From Leptonema illini DSM 21528 (GTDB lineage Bacteria > Spirochaetota > Leptospiria > Leptospirales > Leptonemataceae), in assembly GCF_000243335.1 (NCBI RefSeq), contig NZ_JH597773.1, positions 4,052,115 through 4,116,114 of the forward strand: a stretch of DNA of 64,000 nt, in the 5' to 3' direction. Each line of letters begins with the position of its first letter. Position 1 is the first letter of the stretch. The notes below the pieces were generated by a model. It was not told where the DNA came from. It ran no database searches and worked only from the letters and a program-made list of their open reading frames with translations. The translations under genes and the position numbers were made by a program. Shown here piece after piece: positions 17,439 through 25,595 of this stretch.

Positions 17439-17528
17439 GCTTCAAGAATACCGAAATTCTGGTATAATAAAAGGTCCAGATAATGTAAAATTGATTGGTC
17501 CAGTATGCGGCCGCTATTTAAGTAGGGC
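17439..17528. promoter_or_regulatory. divergent promoter with GGTCCAG direct repeats (MocR operator candidate)
   Basis: An extended -10 TGGTATAAT (TATAAT at 17463-17468) points toward the MocR gene. Direct repeats GGTCCAG at 17473-17479 and 17497-17503 are spaced 24 nt start to start. A leftward promoter toward the PNPOx-like gene is possible (TTTACA, 16 nt, TTATAC in reverse). MocR proteins commonly bind direct repeats in such shared regions and control both genes. Confidence 0.55.
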
Positions 17529-18956
17529 ATGAGCTTTCAGATCGACTGGCACCTTCATCGGCGGCAGTATGCAACGAAGCAGCTTGCACTCTTTCATGCC
17601 ATCCGGGAGCGCATCGTCACGGGATCGTCCTCTACCGGTGAGGCTTTGCCGTCGACGCGCGATCTGGCGCGACAGTACGGTCTTTCGCGGGGTACGGTGA
17701 CGCAGGTCTATGAAATGCTCGCAGCGGACGGCTATATCCGTTCAGAGAGCAGACAGAGAACGCTCGTCAGCTATCGGTCGCCGACGACCGAGCCGGTTAA
17801 GGGAGTTGATGTTGTGTTATCCGAATGGGCACGCCGGTGTCGCCCACATCAGCCCGCAGAGCGAGCCGAAGCGAAAGTGCATTTTTATCCGGGCTTTACA
17901 GATCAGCGCATCTTTCCAAACAGAGAGTGGCAACGTTCTATCTCGCGATCGTTGCGCCAGCCGTCACAGCGAGTGCTTCATCCGGCGGGGCATCCTGATC
18001 TGCGAGAGCGGCTTGCGGCGCATCTTCGCTATCACCGGAATATCCAGGCTACGGCTGAGAATACCGTCATTGTGAACGGCTCGACGCAAGCCATCGCGCT
18101 TATAGCGCTGATGCTGCTTGAAAAGGGAGATAGGGCCATCATGGAAGATCCGGGGTTTGGTGGTACGCACAGCGCTATTCTTGCCGCTGGCGGCCGGGCG
18201 GTTCGCGCTCCGGTCGATGAGCACGGCATTGATCTGTCAGCGCTTTCCGGCATAGAACGCCGGGCCCGGCTTGCCTTTGTGACGCCAACGCATCAGTTCC
18301 CCACGGGAGTTGTTCTGAGCTTTGAGCGCCGACGCCAGTTGCTCGATTGGGCGGAACGACAGGCAGCGATTATTATCGAAGATGACTACGATAGCGAATT
18401 CCGCCGTTCGGGTAAGCCGCTTGAGCCTTTACGCTCGCTCAGCCCTGGCCGCGTCGTTTATATGGGAACGTTTTCGCGAACGATGTCGCTCTCCCTGCGT
18501 CTCGGTTACGTCGTACTGCCGGATTCCTTGATAGAGCCTTTTCTTCGGGCAAAGGCCGTGTTTGAAACGTATTCAACGGCATGGATGGAGCAAGCGGCGC
18601 TTGCTGACTTCATGGGCTCCGGTGCGTACGAAAGGCATCTGCGACGCATGACGCGCATCTACAGGCAGAGGCATGATACACTGCTACAGCTTTTCGAAGA
18701 ACATCTGCCTGGCGCCTTCGTCTGGACGGCCTCAGATGCCGGGTTGCATCTTTTCGGTCGATGGCAATACGGGCGACAGAGGTTTAACCGATTCGAGAAG
18801 CAATGCGCGGCTGCCGGCATAGGATTCACGAGTGCCGATCGTTTTTATGAATCGAAGTCGCCGCCGTCAGCGTTATTTGCCTTCGCGCACCTGAATCCCG
18901 AAGAAGCCGCTCCGGCAATAGAGCGTATGGGTAGGATTCTGAAACGATTGCAGTAG
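17529..18956 (+). CDS. MocR/PdxR-type GntR regulator with aminotransferase-like domain
   Basis: The product is 475 residues. Residues 1-75 form a GntR winged helix (GEALPSTRDLARQYGLSRGTVTQVYEMLAADGYI). The rest is a fold-type-I aminotransferase domain: NGSTQAIALIA, EDPGFGG, TPTHQFPTGVV, IIEDDYDSEFR, and FSRTMSLSLRLGYVV in place of the usual PLP-lysine segment (SKTL.P.LRLGY). The lysine position holds Arg or Thr here, so PLP binding may be altered. It probably regulates itself and the divergent flavoprotein gene. Confidence 0.88.
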   Translation: MSFQIDWHLHRRQYATKQLALFHAIRERIVTGSSSTGEALPSTRDLARQYGLSRGTVTQVYEMLAADGYIRSESRQRTLVSYRSPTTEPVKGVDVVLSEWARRCRPHQPAERAEAKVHFYPGFTDQRIFPNREWQRSISRSLRQPSQRVLHPAGHPDLRERLAAHLRYHRNIQATAENTVIVNGSTQAIALIALMLLEKGDRAIMEDPGFGGTHSAILAAGGRAVRAPVDEHGIDLSALSGIERRARLAFVTPTHQFPTGVVLSFERRRQLLDWAERQAAIIIEDDYDSEFRRSGKPLEPLRSLSPGRVVYMGTFSRTMSLSLRLGYVVLPDSLIEPFLRAKAVFETYSTAWMEQAALADFMGSGAYERHLRRMTRIYRQRHDTLLQLFEEHLPGAFVWTASDAGLHLFGRWQYGRQRFNRFEKQCAAAGIGFTSADRFYESKSPPSALFAFAHLNPEEAAPAIERMGRILKRLQ

Positions 18957-19007
18957 CGAGGTTGCTTGACATACGCGTCGCTTACAGTTTTCTGAATCCG
19001 GTATCAG

Positions 19008-20195
19008 ATGAGATCAATTCTCAAAAATGACGCGTCTTGTACGCACTCAACCGCTCCTGTTCTTCAGCTGGAATGGAAAACAACGCTCGTGGCCTTTCTT
19101 CTGGCCGCCGGTGCCGGCATATTCATGCGTTTCGCACTCGTGAGCGGTGATTGGTACGGGCTGCATTTCGCAAACGTACGCCATGCACATTCACATCTCA
19201 TGCTATTCAGCTGGGCCACATCTGCGTGGATGATCCTGCTGGCACGCAGATTCGCAGCGCACGGGCAGGGCATCAAAGGCATGCAGATCTGCATTCGTCT
19301 GTCGATCCTTATCGGATTCCTCACCTTTATTCCATTTCTGTTCTGGGGTTATACGCCTGCCCGTATCGGCGACGTTCGTGTTCCCGTTTCAATCATCCTT
19401 TCGATAGTGATCATCTTCGTCTGGTATGCCTTCGCTGCTTTCTACTTTCGAAATCGCAGGCTACTGGTTGAACGGCTGCATCTCATCGACATTGCCGTGA
19501 TCGGCATGATTGTATGTACGGGAGGGGCCTGGCTTCGTGGCGTCTTCGTCGCATTAAAGCTCGCCGATCCGGTTTTCGCCGACGGAGCGGTCCATGCGTT
19601 TCTCACGATACTCACAGATGGCTGGCTTCTGCTGGGATTGTTCGGCTTGGTCGCCCTTCGTTCCGGTGTTGCGATACCGCGCAGGACCGTTATCGCAGCG
19701 ACAATCGGCCTTGTCCTCTCTTTCCTGGTAAACCTTGAGGCCGCTCCTGATGCGATTCGATGGATCGGCGCCGTCTTTATGTTCGTCTTCGCAGTAGCCG
19801 CTCTTTCCGCTCTGCGTGCGTTATCCGGTCATATTTCTCGTTTCGCTTATGTCGCTCTCGGAGCGGCGCTTCTGCTGAGGCTTCTTTATGTCGTGCCTCC
19901 GATCATGCATACGATCGACGGATTACAGCTTCGCGTCACCTATCTGCACTGGCTGTATCTTCCCGGCATCTCCACTCTGTTTCTTGAGTTGAGCGGTGTG
20001 CGCGGTCGAAGACTGCGGTGGTTTTTCGCAAGCAGCGTGCTGCTCGTCATCGGAACCGTTCCGATGAGCGGGCTCTGGCCTTATCTTGATTCGGGGGCGC
20101 TGCGTCCGGCAGGTTTGACCTTTATGATCGCAAGCAGCTTCGGGCCTCCCATTGTTTTGCTTTCGTTGCTTTTTCAGCGAGGGCGAAAGAAGTGA
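19008..20195 (+). CDS. multi-pass membrane protein with HAHSH motif
   Basis: The product is 395 residues with about eleven or twelve hydrophobic segments. VRHAHSHLMLFSW near residue 63 and MHTIDGLQLRVTYLHWLYL near 310 place several histidines in or beside helices, as in heme- or metal-binding proteins related to the NnrS or haem-copper oxidase type. I cannot assign a family firmly. Electron transport or nitric-oxide-related roles are possible. A TTGACA box lies 42 nt before the ATG. The gene ends at a shared bidirectional terminator facing flaA1. Confidence 0.7.
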   Translation: MRSILKNDASCTHSTAPVLQLEWKTTLVAFLLAAGAGIFMRFALVSGDWYGLHFANVRHAHSHLMLFSWATSAWMILLARRFAAHGQGIKGMQICIRLSILIGFLTFIPFLFWGYTPARIGDVRVPVSIILSIVIIFVWYAFAAFYFRNRRLLVERLHLIDIAVIGMIVCTGGAWLRGVFVALKLADPVFADGAVHAFLTILTDGWLLLGLFGLVALRSGVAIPRRTVIAATIGLVLSFLVNLEAAPDAIRWIGAVFMFVFAVAALSALRALSGHISRFAYVALGAALLLRLLYVVPPIMHTIDGLQLRVTYLHWLYLPGISTLFLELSGVRGRRLRWFFASSVLLVIGTVPMSGLWPYLDSGALRPAGLTFMIASSFGPPIVLLSLLFQRGRKK

Positions 20196-20248
20196 ATACC
20201 GGGAATTCGGTTTCCGATCACTGACGGCTCTTCTGTGAGCAGCCGAGC

Positions 20249-20282
20249 AAAAAAAACCGGACCCTCTTCGAGTCCGGCTTTT
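20249..20282. terminator. bidirectional terminator between the membrane gene and flaA1
   Basis: CCGGAC (20257-20262) and GTCCGG (20272-20277) form the stem. A run of A on the left (20249-20256) gives the U-tract for leftward transcripts, and CTTTTC on the right serves rightward ones. Confidence 0.8.
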
Positions 20283-20291
20283 CATATTGGA

Positions 20292-20313
20292 GATCGTGAC
20301 AGCGGTCACGATC
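20292..20313 (-). other. perfect hairpin in the flaA1 3' untranslated region
   Basis: GATCGTGAC (20292-20300) and GTCACGATC (20305-20313) form a 9-bp stem with a 4-nt loop. It lies 18 nt after the flaA1 stop and before the terminator. With no U-tract of its own, it may protect the transcript from 3' exonucleases. Confidence 0.55.
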
Positions 20314-20331
20314 CGTTTGCAAGGCCGCTGC

Positions 20332-21357
20332 CTATTGTCCGGGCTGGTTGGCAATCGGAGCTGCCGGTCCTGGAGCCGTCGAACAATCTTTAGGCTGATA
20401 GAGATCGGGGCGACGTGCGCTCGATTGAATCAGCTTGATCAGACGGTTCTTCTGCTCGCAATCGGCGCGATCGAAATCCACCTGATTCCCGTCGAAGTTC
20501 ACTTCGAAGATGTTGGTCAGGATGCGCAGCTCGTCAAAGAAGATATACACCGTTTCCAGTGAAGTCTGCGGGTTAGAGCGCAGCTTGAACTGACGGAAGA
20601 CCAGAGTCTTAACCTGCGGATACGAGCTCACATCTTGCGGAACATTCTTAGGAATATCGATCGTCATAGGACGCCATCCGATGAAATCGATGGAACCGAA
20701 CTTATAGATATGCGTGTTGCCTTTCCAGTCTTCCACCCATCCCTCAAGATCGTATTCGTTGCCGCGTCCGAGAACCCAGACCGAGATCTTTGATACGACG
20801 CCCGGGAGGTTAACCCCGACCACGCAGTCGACCATCTGTGCACGCTGCGTCGTTACGGCGCTTGAAAGAGCGGGATTCTGATAGCAGGATCGGGCCTTGT
20901 AGTTTTCGGCCAGAGCAAGCTCGTTCAGATAAGGACGAGGACGCTCGACGATATACTGATCTACTGCGGGCGGACGGATCGTCACAACGTTGTATCCCGA
21001 GAAGGTGAAGGCGAACTTCACTCCGAGGATGCGGGCTCCGTCGAAGCCGAGGTTCTCACGGATGTCGGCCGGAGTACCTTTGATCAGCTTCACCTCACGC
21101 TCTGCCTGGAGGTTTGAGGCCGCCGGCTGATACGCACCCTGTGTGCGGGTGTCCTTATCAGTGAGCAACTCCCATCCGTAGCCGCCGTTCGAGTAATCTC
21201 GATCCCAGCTTTCTACTGTGATGGCGCGCATCTCTGATGCGGTGACGTCGTTTCCGATGGCCGTTTCTACGCCGGCCCGAACCCCGTCGACTAAGAACAT
21301 GCTGGATACGCCTGCCACGGCGGCGACCAGAGTGGGGATTGATACCTTGAATTTCAT
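20332..21357 (-). CDS. flaA1: flagellar filament outer layer protein FlaA1
   Basis: The product is 341 residues with a signal peptide ending near VDGVRA. The FlaA core follows: [60 protein letters not shown] and [15 protein letters not shown]. FlaA forms a sheath or coiling layer on spirochete periplasmic flagella. Four cysteines (two mid-protein, two near the C-terminus) could form disulfides. It is second in a flaA2-flaA1 unit, the same order as in Leptospira. A GAGG sequence precedes the ATG. Confidence 0.93.
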   Translation of the reverse strand: MKFKVSIPTLVAAVAGVSSMFLVDGVRAGVETAIGNDVTASEMRAITVESWDRDYSNGGYGWELLTDKDTRTQGAYQPAASNLQAEREVKLIKGTPADIRENLGFDGARILGVKFAFTFSGYNVVTIRPPAVDQYIVERPRPYLNELALAENYKARSCYQNPALSSAVTTQRAQMVDCVVGVNLPGVVSKISVWVLGRGNEYDLEGWVEDWKGNTHIYKFGSIDFIGWRPMTIDIPKNVPQDVSSYPQVKTLVFRQFKLRSNPQTSLETVYIFFDELRILTNIFEVNFDGNQVDFDRADCEQKNRLIKLIQSSARRPDLYQPKDCSTAPGPAAPIANQPGQ

Positions 21358-21375
21358 GACCGTAACCTCATTCCT

Positions 21376-21403
21376 GTATCGGCATTACTTGAAGAATCCT
21401 GTA
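21376..21403 (-). promoter_or_regulatory. candidate sigma-28-like promoter of flaA1
   Basis: In the flaA1 direction GCCGATAC (21383 down to 21376) matches seven of eight bases of the FliA -10 consensus GCCGATAA, with a weak TACA 16 nt upstream. The predicted start gives a leader of about 12 nt. Confidence 0.4.
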
Positions 21404-21417
21404 TGAGGAGCTGGTTT

Positions 21418-22152
21418 TTACCAGTTGTCTTTGATCTCCGAGCCCGGATATACCTGCTCGGACTGGTCGACGAGAACCTTGAGGCCGTCTACGTAGAAGT
21501 AGAACTCGCCGGGAACCTCGTGAACGTCGCTCGTTACAAAGAAGCTGACGAAGTGAAGGTTCTTATCAAGAAGCGAGAATCGCGTACTCTGCGGCACCCA
21601 TCCCGGAACGGCGACGGTGAACTTCCTCCATCCGAAGAAATCCAGCCGACCGAGTCGGATGTTATGCGTCTTGCCGCGATAGTCGCGAACGCGAACATAC
21701 ATGGTATGACGATAGTTACGACCGAGTACCCAGATCGAGAACTGACGGGCCTTTCCTTTCAGAACGAATTCATGCGGAGGTTTCACCTCGACACGGTCGA
21801 AGCCGCGGTCGTCGAAGTAGGTCTTCACGCCGAGGATGTGGTTCGGAGCGTCGGGGTTTACGTCTACAGAGAGAGCCTCGCCCTGCGGCGGACGCATGTT
21901 CTCGTCGTCGGTCGCGCGGATTTCGCCGCGCTGAACGAGCTTCAGCGTCTTTGTTTCTCCAAGCGGAGAGGTAGAGCGAGCAACCCAGTCCTCGGCCTCT
22001 TCGAAATTCTCCAGATCAATCTGAAGAAGGGGCATCTGCTGCGCCTGATTGGTATCGGCAGGGGCCGGCTGGGGCTGAGCCTGAGCGAACACCATGGTCG
22101 GCGCCGCCAGGACGGAAAAAAGGATCGAAAATTGAAATAACTTGAGATTCAT
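21418..22152 (-). CDS. flaA2: flagellar filament outer layer protein FlaA2
   Basis: This 244-residue FlaA paralogue has the signal peptide MNLKLFQFSILFSVLAAPTM with cleavage near VFA-QAQ. ATG 22152 was chosen for that peptide and for AGGAG upstream. A Pro/Gln-rich segment follows, then the FlaA fold: HILGVKTYF, RQFSIWVLGRNYRHTMYVRV, HNIRLGRLDFFGWRKFTVAVP and EFYFYVDGLKVLVDQ. It is a sheath component of the periplasmic flagellum, first of the pair, 60 nt ahead of flaA1. Confidence 0.92.
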   Translation of the reverse strand: MNLKLFQFSILFSVLAAPTMVFAQAQPQPAPADTNQAQQMPLLQIDLENFEEAEDWVARSTSPLGETKTLKLVQRGEIRATDDENMRPPQGEALSVDVNPDAPNHILGVKTYFDDRGFDRVEVKPPHEFVLKGKARQFSIWVLGRNYRHTMYVRVRDYRGKTHNIRLGRLDFFGWRKFTVAVPGWVPQSTRFSLLDKNLHFVSFFVTSDVHEVPGEFYFYVDGLKVLVDQSEQVYPGSEIKDNW

Positions 22153-22186
22153 AAGAAACTCCTCACAGGATTCACCTTCATATGAG

Positions 22187-22214
22187 GTATCGGTCAAAGC
22201 AGGCCGGAACTTTT
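22187..22214 (-). promoter_or_regulatory. candidate sigma-28-like promoter of flaA2
   Basis: AAAAGTTC (22214 to 22207) and ACCGATAC (22194 to 22187) resemble the FliA elements TAAAGTTT and GCCGATAA, with a spacer of 12 instead of 11. The predicted start near 22180 gives a 28-nt leader containing AGGAG. Confidence 0.45.
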
Positions 22215-22230
22215 CTCTATTGGAAAAGTT
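22208..22230. repeat. 8-bp inverted repeat overlapping the flaA2 -35 region
   Basis: AACTTTTC (22208-22215) and GAAAAGTT (22223-22230) are perfectly paired across a 7-nt loop. The left arm overlaps the candidate -35 of flaA2. It may be an operator; read rightward it is followed by a T-run and could also stop transcription. Confidence 0.4.
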
Positions 22231-22296
22231 TTTTTCCGACGCGGCGCAGCCGGACGTTTTGCGTGACAGTCATCCGTCCTCCGCGTATCAAGGTTC

Positions 22297-23469
22297 ATGC
22301 AATCCGTGTATCTTGTCAACGGCGTACGGTCCGCTTTTGGCCGTTTTGGCGGCTCTTTAAAAGAAGCAAACGAAAGCGAGCTGCTTTCGGCCATCCTCTC
22401 CTCGGCCATCGAGCGTTCCGGTCTCTCTGCAGCCGATATCGAGCAGCATATTCTCGGCAGCGTAGTTCCGACCTCGGGGCAGAGCGCCTATCTGGCCCGA
22501 CATGCGGCCCTCAAGGCGGGCATTTCCCTCCGCGCCGCCGCCCACAGCGTCAACCGCCTCTGCGGATCGGGCATGGAATCCGTCGCACAGGGAGCTTCGG
22601 CGTTGCTTCTCGGCCATGCACAGGCCGTCGTCTGCTCGGGTCTTGAACTCATGTCAAAGATCCCGTATTATTCCAATGGCACCCGCTGGGGCGTACGCAT
22701 GGGCCACGAGCCTCTTGAAGACGCCCTGCAGGCCGCTCTAACAGACACCTATGCGGGCATCAACATGGGCCAGACGGCCGAGAACCTTGCCCGTGACTTC
22801 GAGATCAGTCGTGAAGAACAGGATGCCTGGGCGCTGCGCTCTCAGAGCCGGGCCGAACAGGCGAAGGCCTTCTTATCGGGCGAGATCCTTCCGCTCGGCG
22901 TCATCGTCGACGGAAAGGAAGCGGAATTCAAGGTCGACGAAGGCGTGCGCGGAGCGTCGGTGGAGGCAAAGCTGCCGTCGATGCGCCCGGCCTTTGATCC
23001 CGAAGGCAGCGTAACGGCCGGCAATGCCTCGGGCATCAACGACGGCGCCTCGGCGCTTGTTCTGGCATCCGAAGAATTCGTTCAGAAGAAGGGGATCACG
23101 CCTCTTGCAAAGATTCGCAGCTGGGCCGTCGCCGGATGTCGCCCCGATCGCATGGGCATGGGCCCGTCCTACGCTCTGCCGATCGCCTTACAGCGAGCCG
23201 GGCTCATGCTGGATGATCTGGAAATCGTCGAGATCAACGAAGCCTTCGCAGCGCAGGTGCTTGCCGTGCTGCGAGAGACTCCCGTTCCGCACGAGAAGGT
23301 GAACCTGCGCGGAGGGGCCATCGCACTCGGGCATCCGCTTGGCGCCTCGGGCAATCGCCTCCTGTTAACGCTTGCCCGTCAGCTGCACGAAGACGGCAAA
23401 AAGATCGGAGCCGCCACGCTCTGTATCGGCGGCGGTCAGGGCATAGCGATGATTATCGAACGCGTGTAG
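22297..23469 (+). CDS. thiolase (acetyl-CoA acetyltransferase / 3-ketoacyl-CoA thiolase)
   Basis: The product is 390 residues, typical for thiolases. The acyl-accepting nucleophile is C89 (NRLCGSGMES), and H346 (GHPLGASG) and C376 (LCIGGGQG) complete the active site. NEAFAAQ is the oxyanion-hole segment. It catalyses reversible Claisen condensation or cleavage of acyl-CoAs. Substrate length, and so a role in beta-oxidation or acetoacetyl-CoA synthesis, cannot be told. GTGACA and TATCAA at -34 and -11 from ATG suggest a leaderless transcript. Divergent from flaA2. Confidence 0.92.
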   Translation: MQSVYLVNGVRSAFGRFGGSLKEANESELLSAILSSAIERSGLSAADIEQHILGSVVPTSGQSAYLARHAALKAGISLRAAAHSVNRLCGSGMESVAQGASALLLGHAQAVVCSGLELMSKIPYYSNGTRWGVRMGHEPLEDALQAALTDTYAGINMGQTAENLARDFEISREEQDAWALRSQSRAEQAKAFLSGEILPLGVIVDGKEAEFKVDEGVRGASVEAKLPSMRPAFDPEGSVTAGNASGINDGASALVLASEEFVQKKGITPLAKIRSWAVAGCRPDRMGMGPSYALPIALQRAGLMLDDLEIVEINEAFAAQVLAVLRETPVPHEKVNLRGGAIALGHPLGASGNRLLLTLARQLHEDGKKIGAATLCIGGGQGIAMIIERV

Positions 23470-23558
23470 CGGCTCAGAATACTGAGATCGGGGCCTGGTT
23501 CTCTCACGCCTTTGCTCGATTCTCTGACGAAAATTTTGCGGCGCTATGATTCGAGACG

Positions 23559-24452
23559 TTAGCTTTCGAGGCGATTCATACGCATGATCGCCTCGCTGAC
23601 GAAATCCTGTAGCTCTTCCCGTATGGGCTGCAGACGATGCGTGGTGTCGGCGAAGATATTCTTACGCTGCCCCATGAGCTCTGACACGCCGATACGATCC
23701 TGAATGCAGGCATCAAAGAGCAGATCAGGATACATCTCCCGTATCTGCCGGCTCTGTCGGTCGTGTTCGTTCACAAGCTTTGATCCGCTGCGTCGCACGC
23801 GGTTGCGGATGATGCCGAGGTTGCGGGCGCGCTCCTTTTCGGGCAGCAGGTCGTGCAGAAGCGTTTGAATGTGATTCTCGATGAAGGGGATGCCGTAACA
23901 CGATATGAAATCGGGGATCGTCGGCACAAGGTAGTAGTCGCTTGCGAGCATGGCGCTTCGCGAAACGAAATAGATATTGGGCGGACAATCGCAGATGATA
24001 AAGTCGTAGTCCTTTCTGTAAGGCTCGATGGCATCTCGCAGCAGGCGATGCCGGCTCTTTTCGAACTCAGCGGTATCGGCGGCCTGTGGCGGTCGCTCTG
24101 AAACGAGTCGCATCTCATAATCGGGCAGATCAAGATGGCAGGGAACAAGATCCAGCTGCCCTTCGCCGGCATGCAGGGCCTTCTCGGCGATCCAGTCCTT
24201 TTCGAGACGGACGTTGCCCTCGTAGTAGCTCCACAGTATCGATCGGATTGATCCGCGGTTCTCGATATGATCGATCCAGGCCTCTTCGGGCAGAACAGAT
24301 ACCGACAGCGAGCACTGCGGATCCAGATCGAGCATCAACACACGCTTCTGATGCAGCGAGGCCAGTCCGGCGGCCAGCTGCAGGGCAATCGTCGTCTTAC
24401 CGACGCCGCCCTTGTAGTTGATGATCGAGATTACTTTGCAGGAATCGGCCAT
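23559..24452 (-). CDS. solo ParA-family ATPase
   Basis: The 297-residue product has the deviant Walker A KGGVGKTT (residues 14-21), MLDLDPQCSLS and FIICDCPPN, all typical of ParA/Soj. ParA ATPases position DNA or protein cargo on the nucleoid. No parB-like gene is adjacent: thiolase lies on one side and a secreted beta-rich protein on the other. It may therefore serve a protein cargo or an orphan role. There is no N-terminal helix-turn-helix, unlike plasmid type Ia ParA. Confidence 0.85.
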   Translation of the reverse strand: MADSCKVISIINYKGGVGKTTIALQLAAGLASLHQKRVLMLDLDPQCSLSVSVLPEEAWIDHIENRGSIRSILWSYYEGNVRLEKDWIAEKALHAGEGQLDLVPCHLDLPDYEMRLVSERPPQAADTAEFEKSRHRLLRDAIEPYRKDYDFIICDCPPNIYFVSRSAMLASDYYLVPTIPDFISCYGIPFIENHIQTLLHDLLPEKERARNLGIIRNRVRRSGSKLVNEHDRQSRQIREMYPDLLFDACIQDRIGVSELMGQRKNIFADTTHRLQPIREELQDFVSEAIMRMNRLES

Positions 24453-24581
24453 TCCATTACAGTATCGGCCGCTTCTGTCGAATCGACCGACGATAATTTC
24501 CGGTCTGTCCGGCGGGTTCTTCTGCCATATTTTATGTTGACTTCTGGTTTCATATTCTTGAGATCAACACAGGAGTCTTAA

Positions 24582-25541
24582 ATGAGAAAAATTGCGCTTT
24601 TTATGATTGCAACAGGCACCTGCCTGGGCTCTCTGCATGCAGAAAATTCCATCAGGTTGAATGCCGCCATGCCGGTAACGTCGACGCACTCCGATCTTGA
24701 ATCGAGATTGCGTCTTGAAGAGATGCGATACGGCACCTATACGAAATCGTGGCATAACGAATTCAATCTGGCTCACTTTCGCTTCGGACTTGAGCTTCGC
24801 CTTGATGCAGGGCCCGGTGAGGTCTTTGCCGAATACAGAACTGAGGGCAAAGCAACATCTTTTACTGCGGAACGAATGACCGTAAACGGCGGTGCCGGGT
24901 TCGGGCAGCTGGGCGTGACGCCCTACCGACAGAGTTGGACCGATTTTGAAATCGGCTACAGGCTTCCTGTACATGAGCGCGTCGGCATGTCGGTGCTTGG
25001 CGGGCGACGCAGCTGGTCGCGAGATGTGACGCTTCTGGGCTTTGATCGTCCGGGAAGCAGCATGCTCACGTTCGCCGGCGGTTTTTTGAGCGACTCTTTT
25101 GAAACGACTGTTGCCGGCAATTATCTCGGCGCAGAGGTGGATTTTAAACTCGATAAGAATGTTGACATCTTCACCGGCTATGCGGCATCCATCAGCCCGC
25201 TCAGCGGCGGAGCATCGCGCAGTCAACTGCATGCTTTCTCGGCTGGCGGGAGTTCGACTTCCTCGTTCCTCATCGCCGACTATGGAGCGAAGGCCGATCT
25301 CAGTCGCATCTGGATCGGGGCTCGCATGCGGCCGCATAAGATGGTTTCGCTTGAGGTAGGATACCAGCAGGACATCCTGCGCATGCGATACGACAGCTAC
25401 CTTCCGATCGATCTCCTGTCGATGAGTCTGCCGTCCACTGCGGAGCTGCTTCAGAATCAACTGATTCATGGCAAGACGGCTAACGAAGAAAATGCAGGCC
25501 TCTTCATCGGAGTATCGCTCATCGGCGTCTTCGCTGATTGA
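24582..25541 (+). CDS. probable outer-membrane beta-barrel protein
   Basis: The product is 319 residues. A signal peptide (MRKIALFMIATGTCLGSLHA) precedes AENSIRL. The mature part alternates polar and hydrophobic residues in many short strands (FGLELRLDAGPGEVFAEYRTEG, FEIGYRLPV, ISLVGG-like turns), as in barrels of about ten to fourteen strands. The C-terminus ends in hydrophobic residues (GVSLIGVFAD) without a terminal Phe. No family is recognised. AGGAG precedes the ATG. A role as porin or adhesin is only a possibility. Confidence 0.65.
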   Translation: MRKIALFMIATGTCLGSLHAENSIRLNAAMPVTSTHSDLESRLRLEEMRYGTYTKSWHNEFNLAHFRFGLELRLDAGPGEVFAEYRTEGKATSFTAERMTVNGGAGFGQLGVTPYRQSWTDFEIGYRLPVHERVGMSVLGGRRSWSRDVTLLGFDRPGSSMLTFAGGFLSDSFETTVAGNYLGAEVDFKLDKNVDIFTGYAASISPLSGGASRSQLHAFSAGGSSTSSFLIADYGAKADLSRIWIGARMRPHKMVSLEVGYQQDILRMRYDSYLPIDLLSMSLPSTAELLQNQLIHGKTANEENAGLFIGVSLIGVFAD

Positions 25542-25595
25542 TACTACCAGATCCAATCAGATACGAGCAGGCGCCGGTATTAAGAACGGCCCGGC

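Noticed and set aside
24564-25556. Long open frame (330 codons) on the minus strand opposite the barrel gene
   Set aside because: The plus-strand frame has a signal peptide and ribosome binding site; the minus frame is a high-GC shadow.
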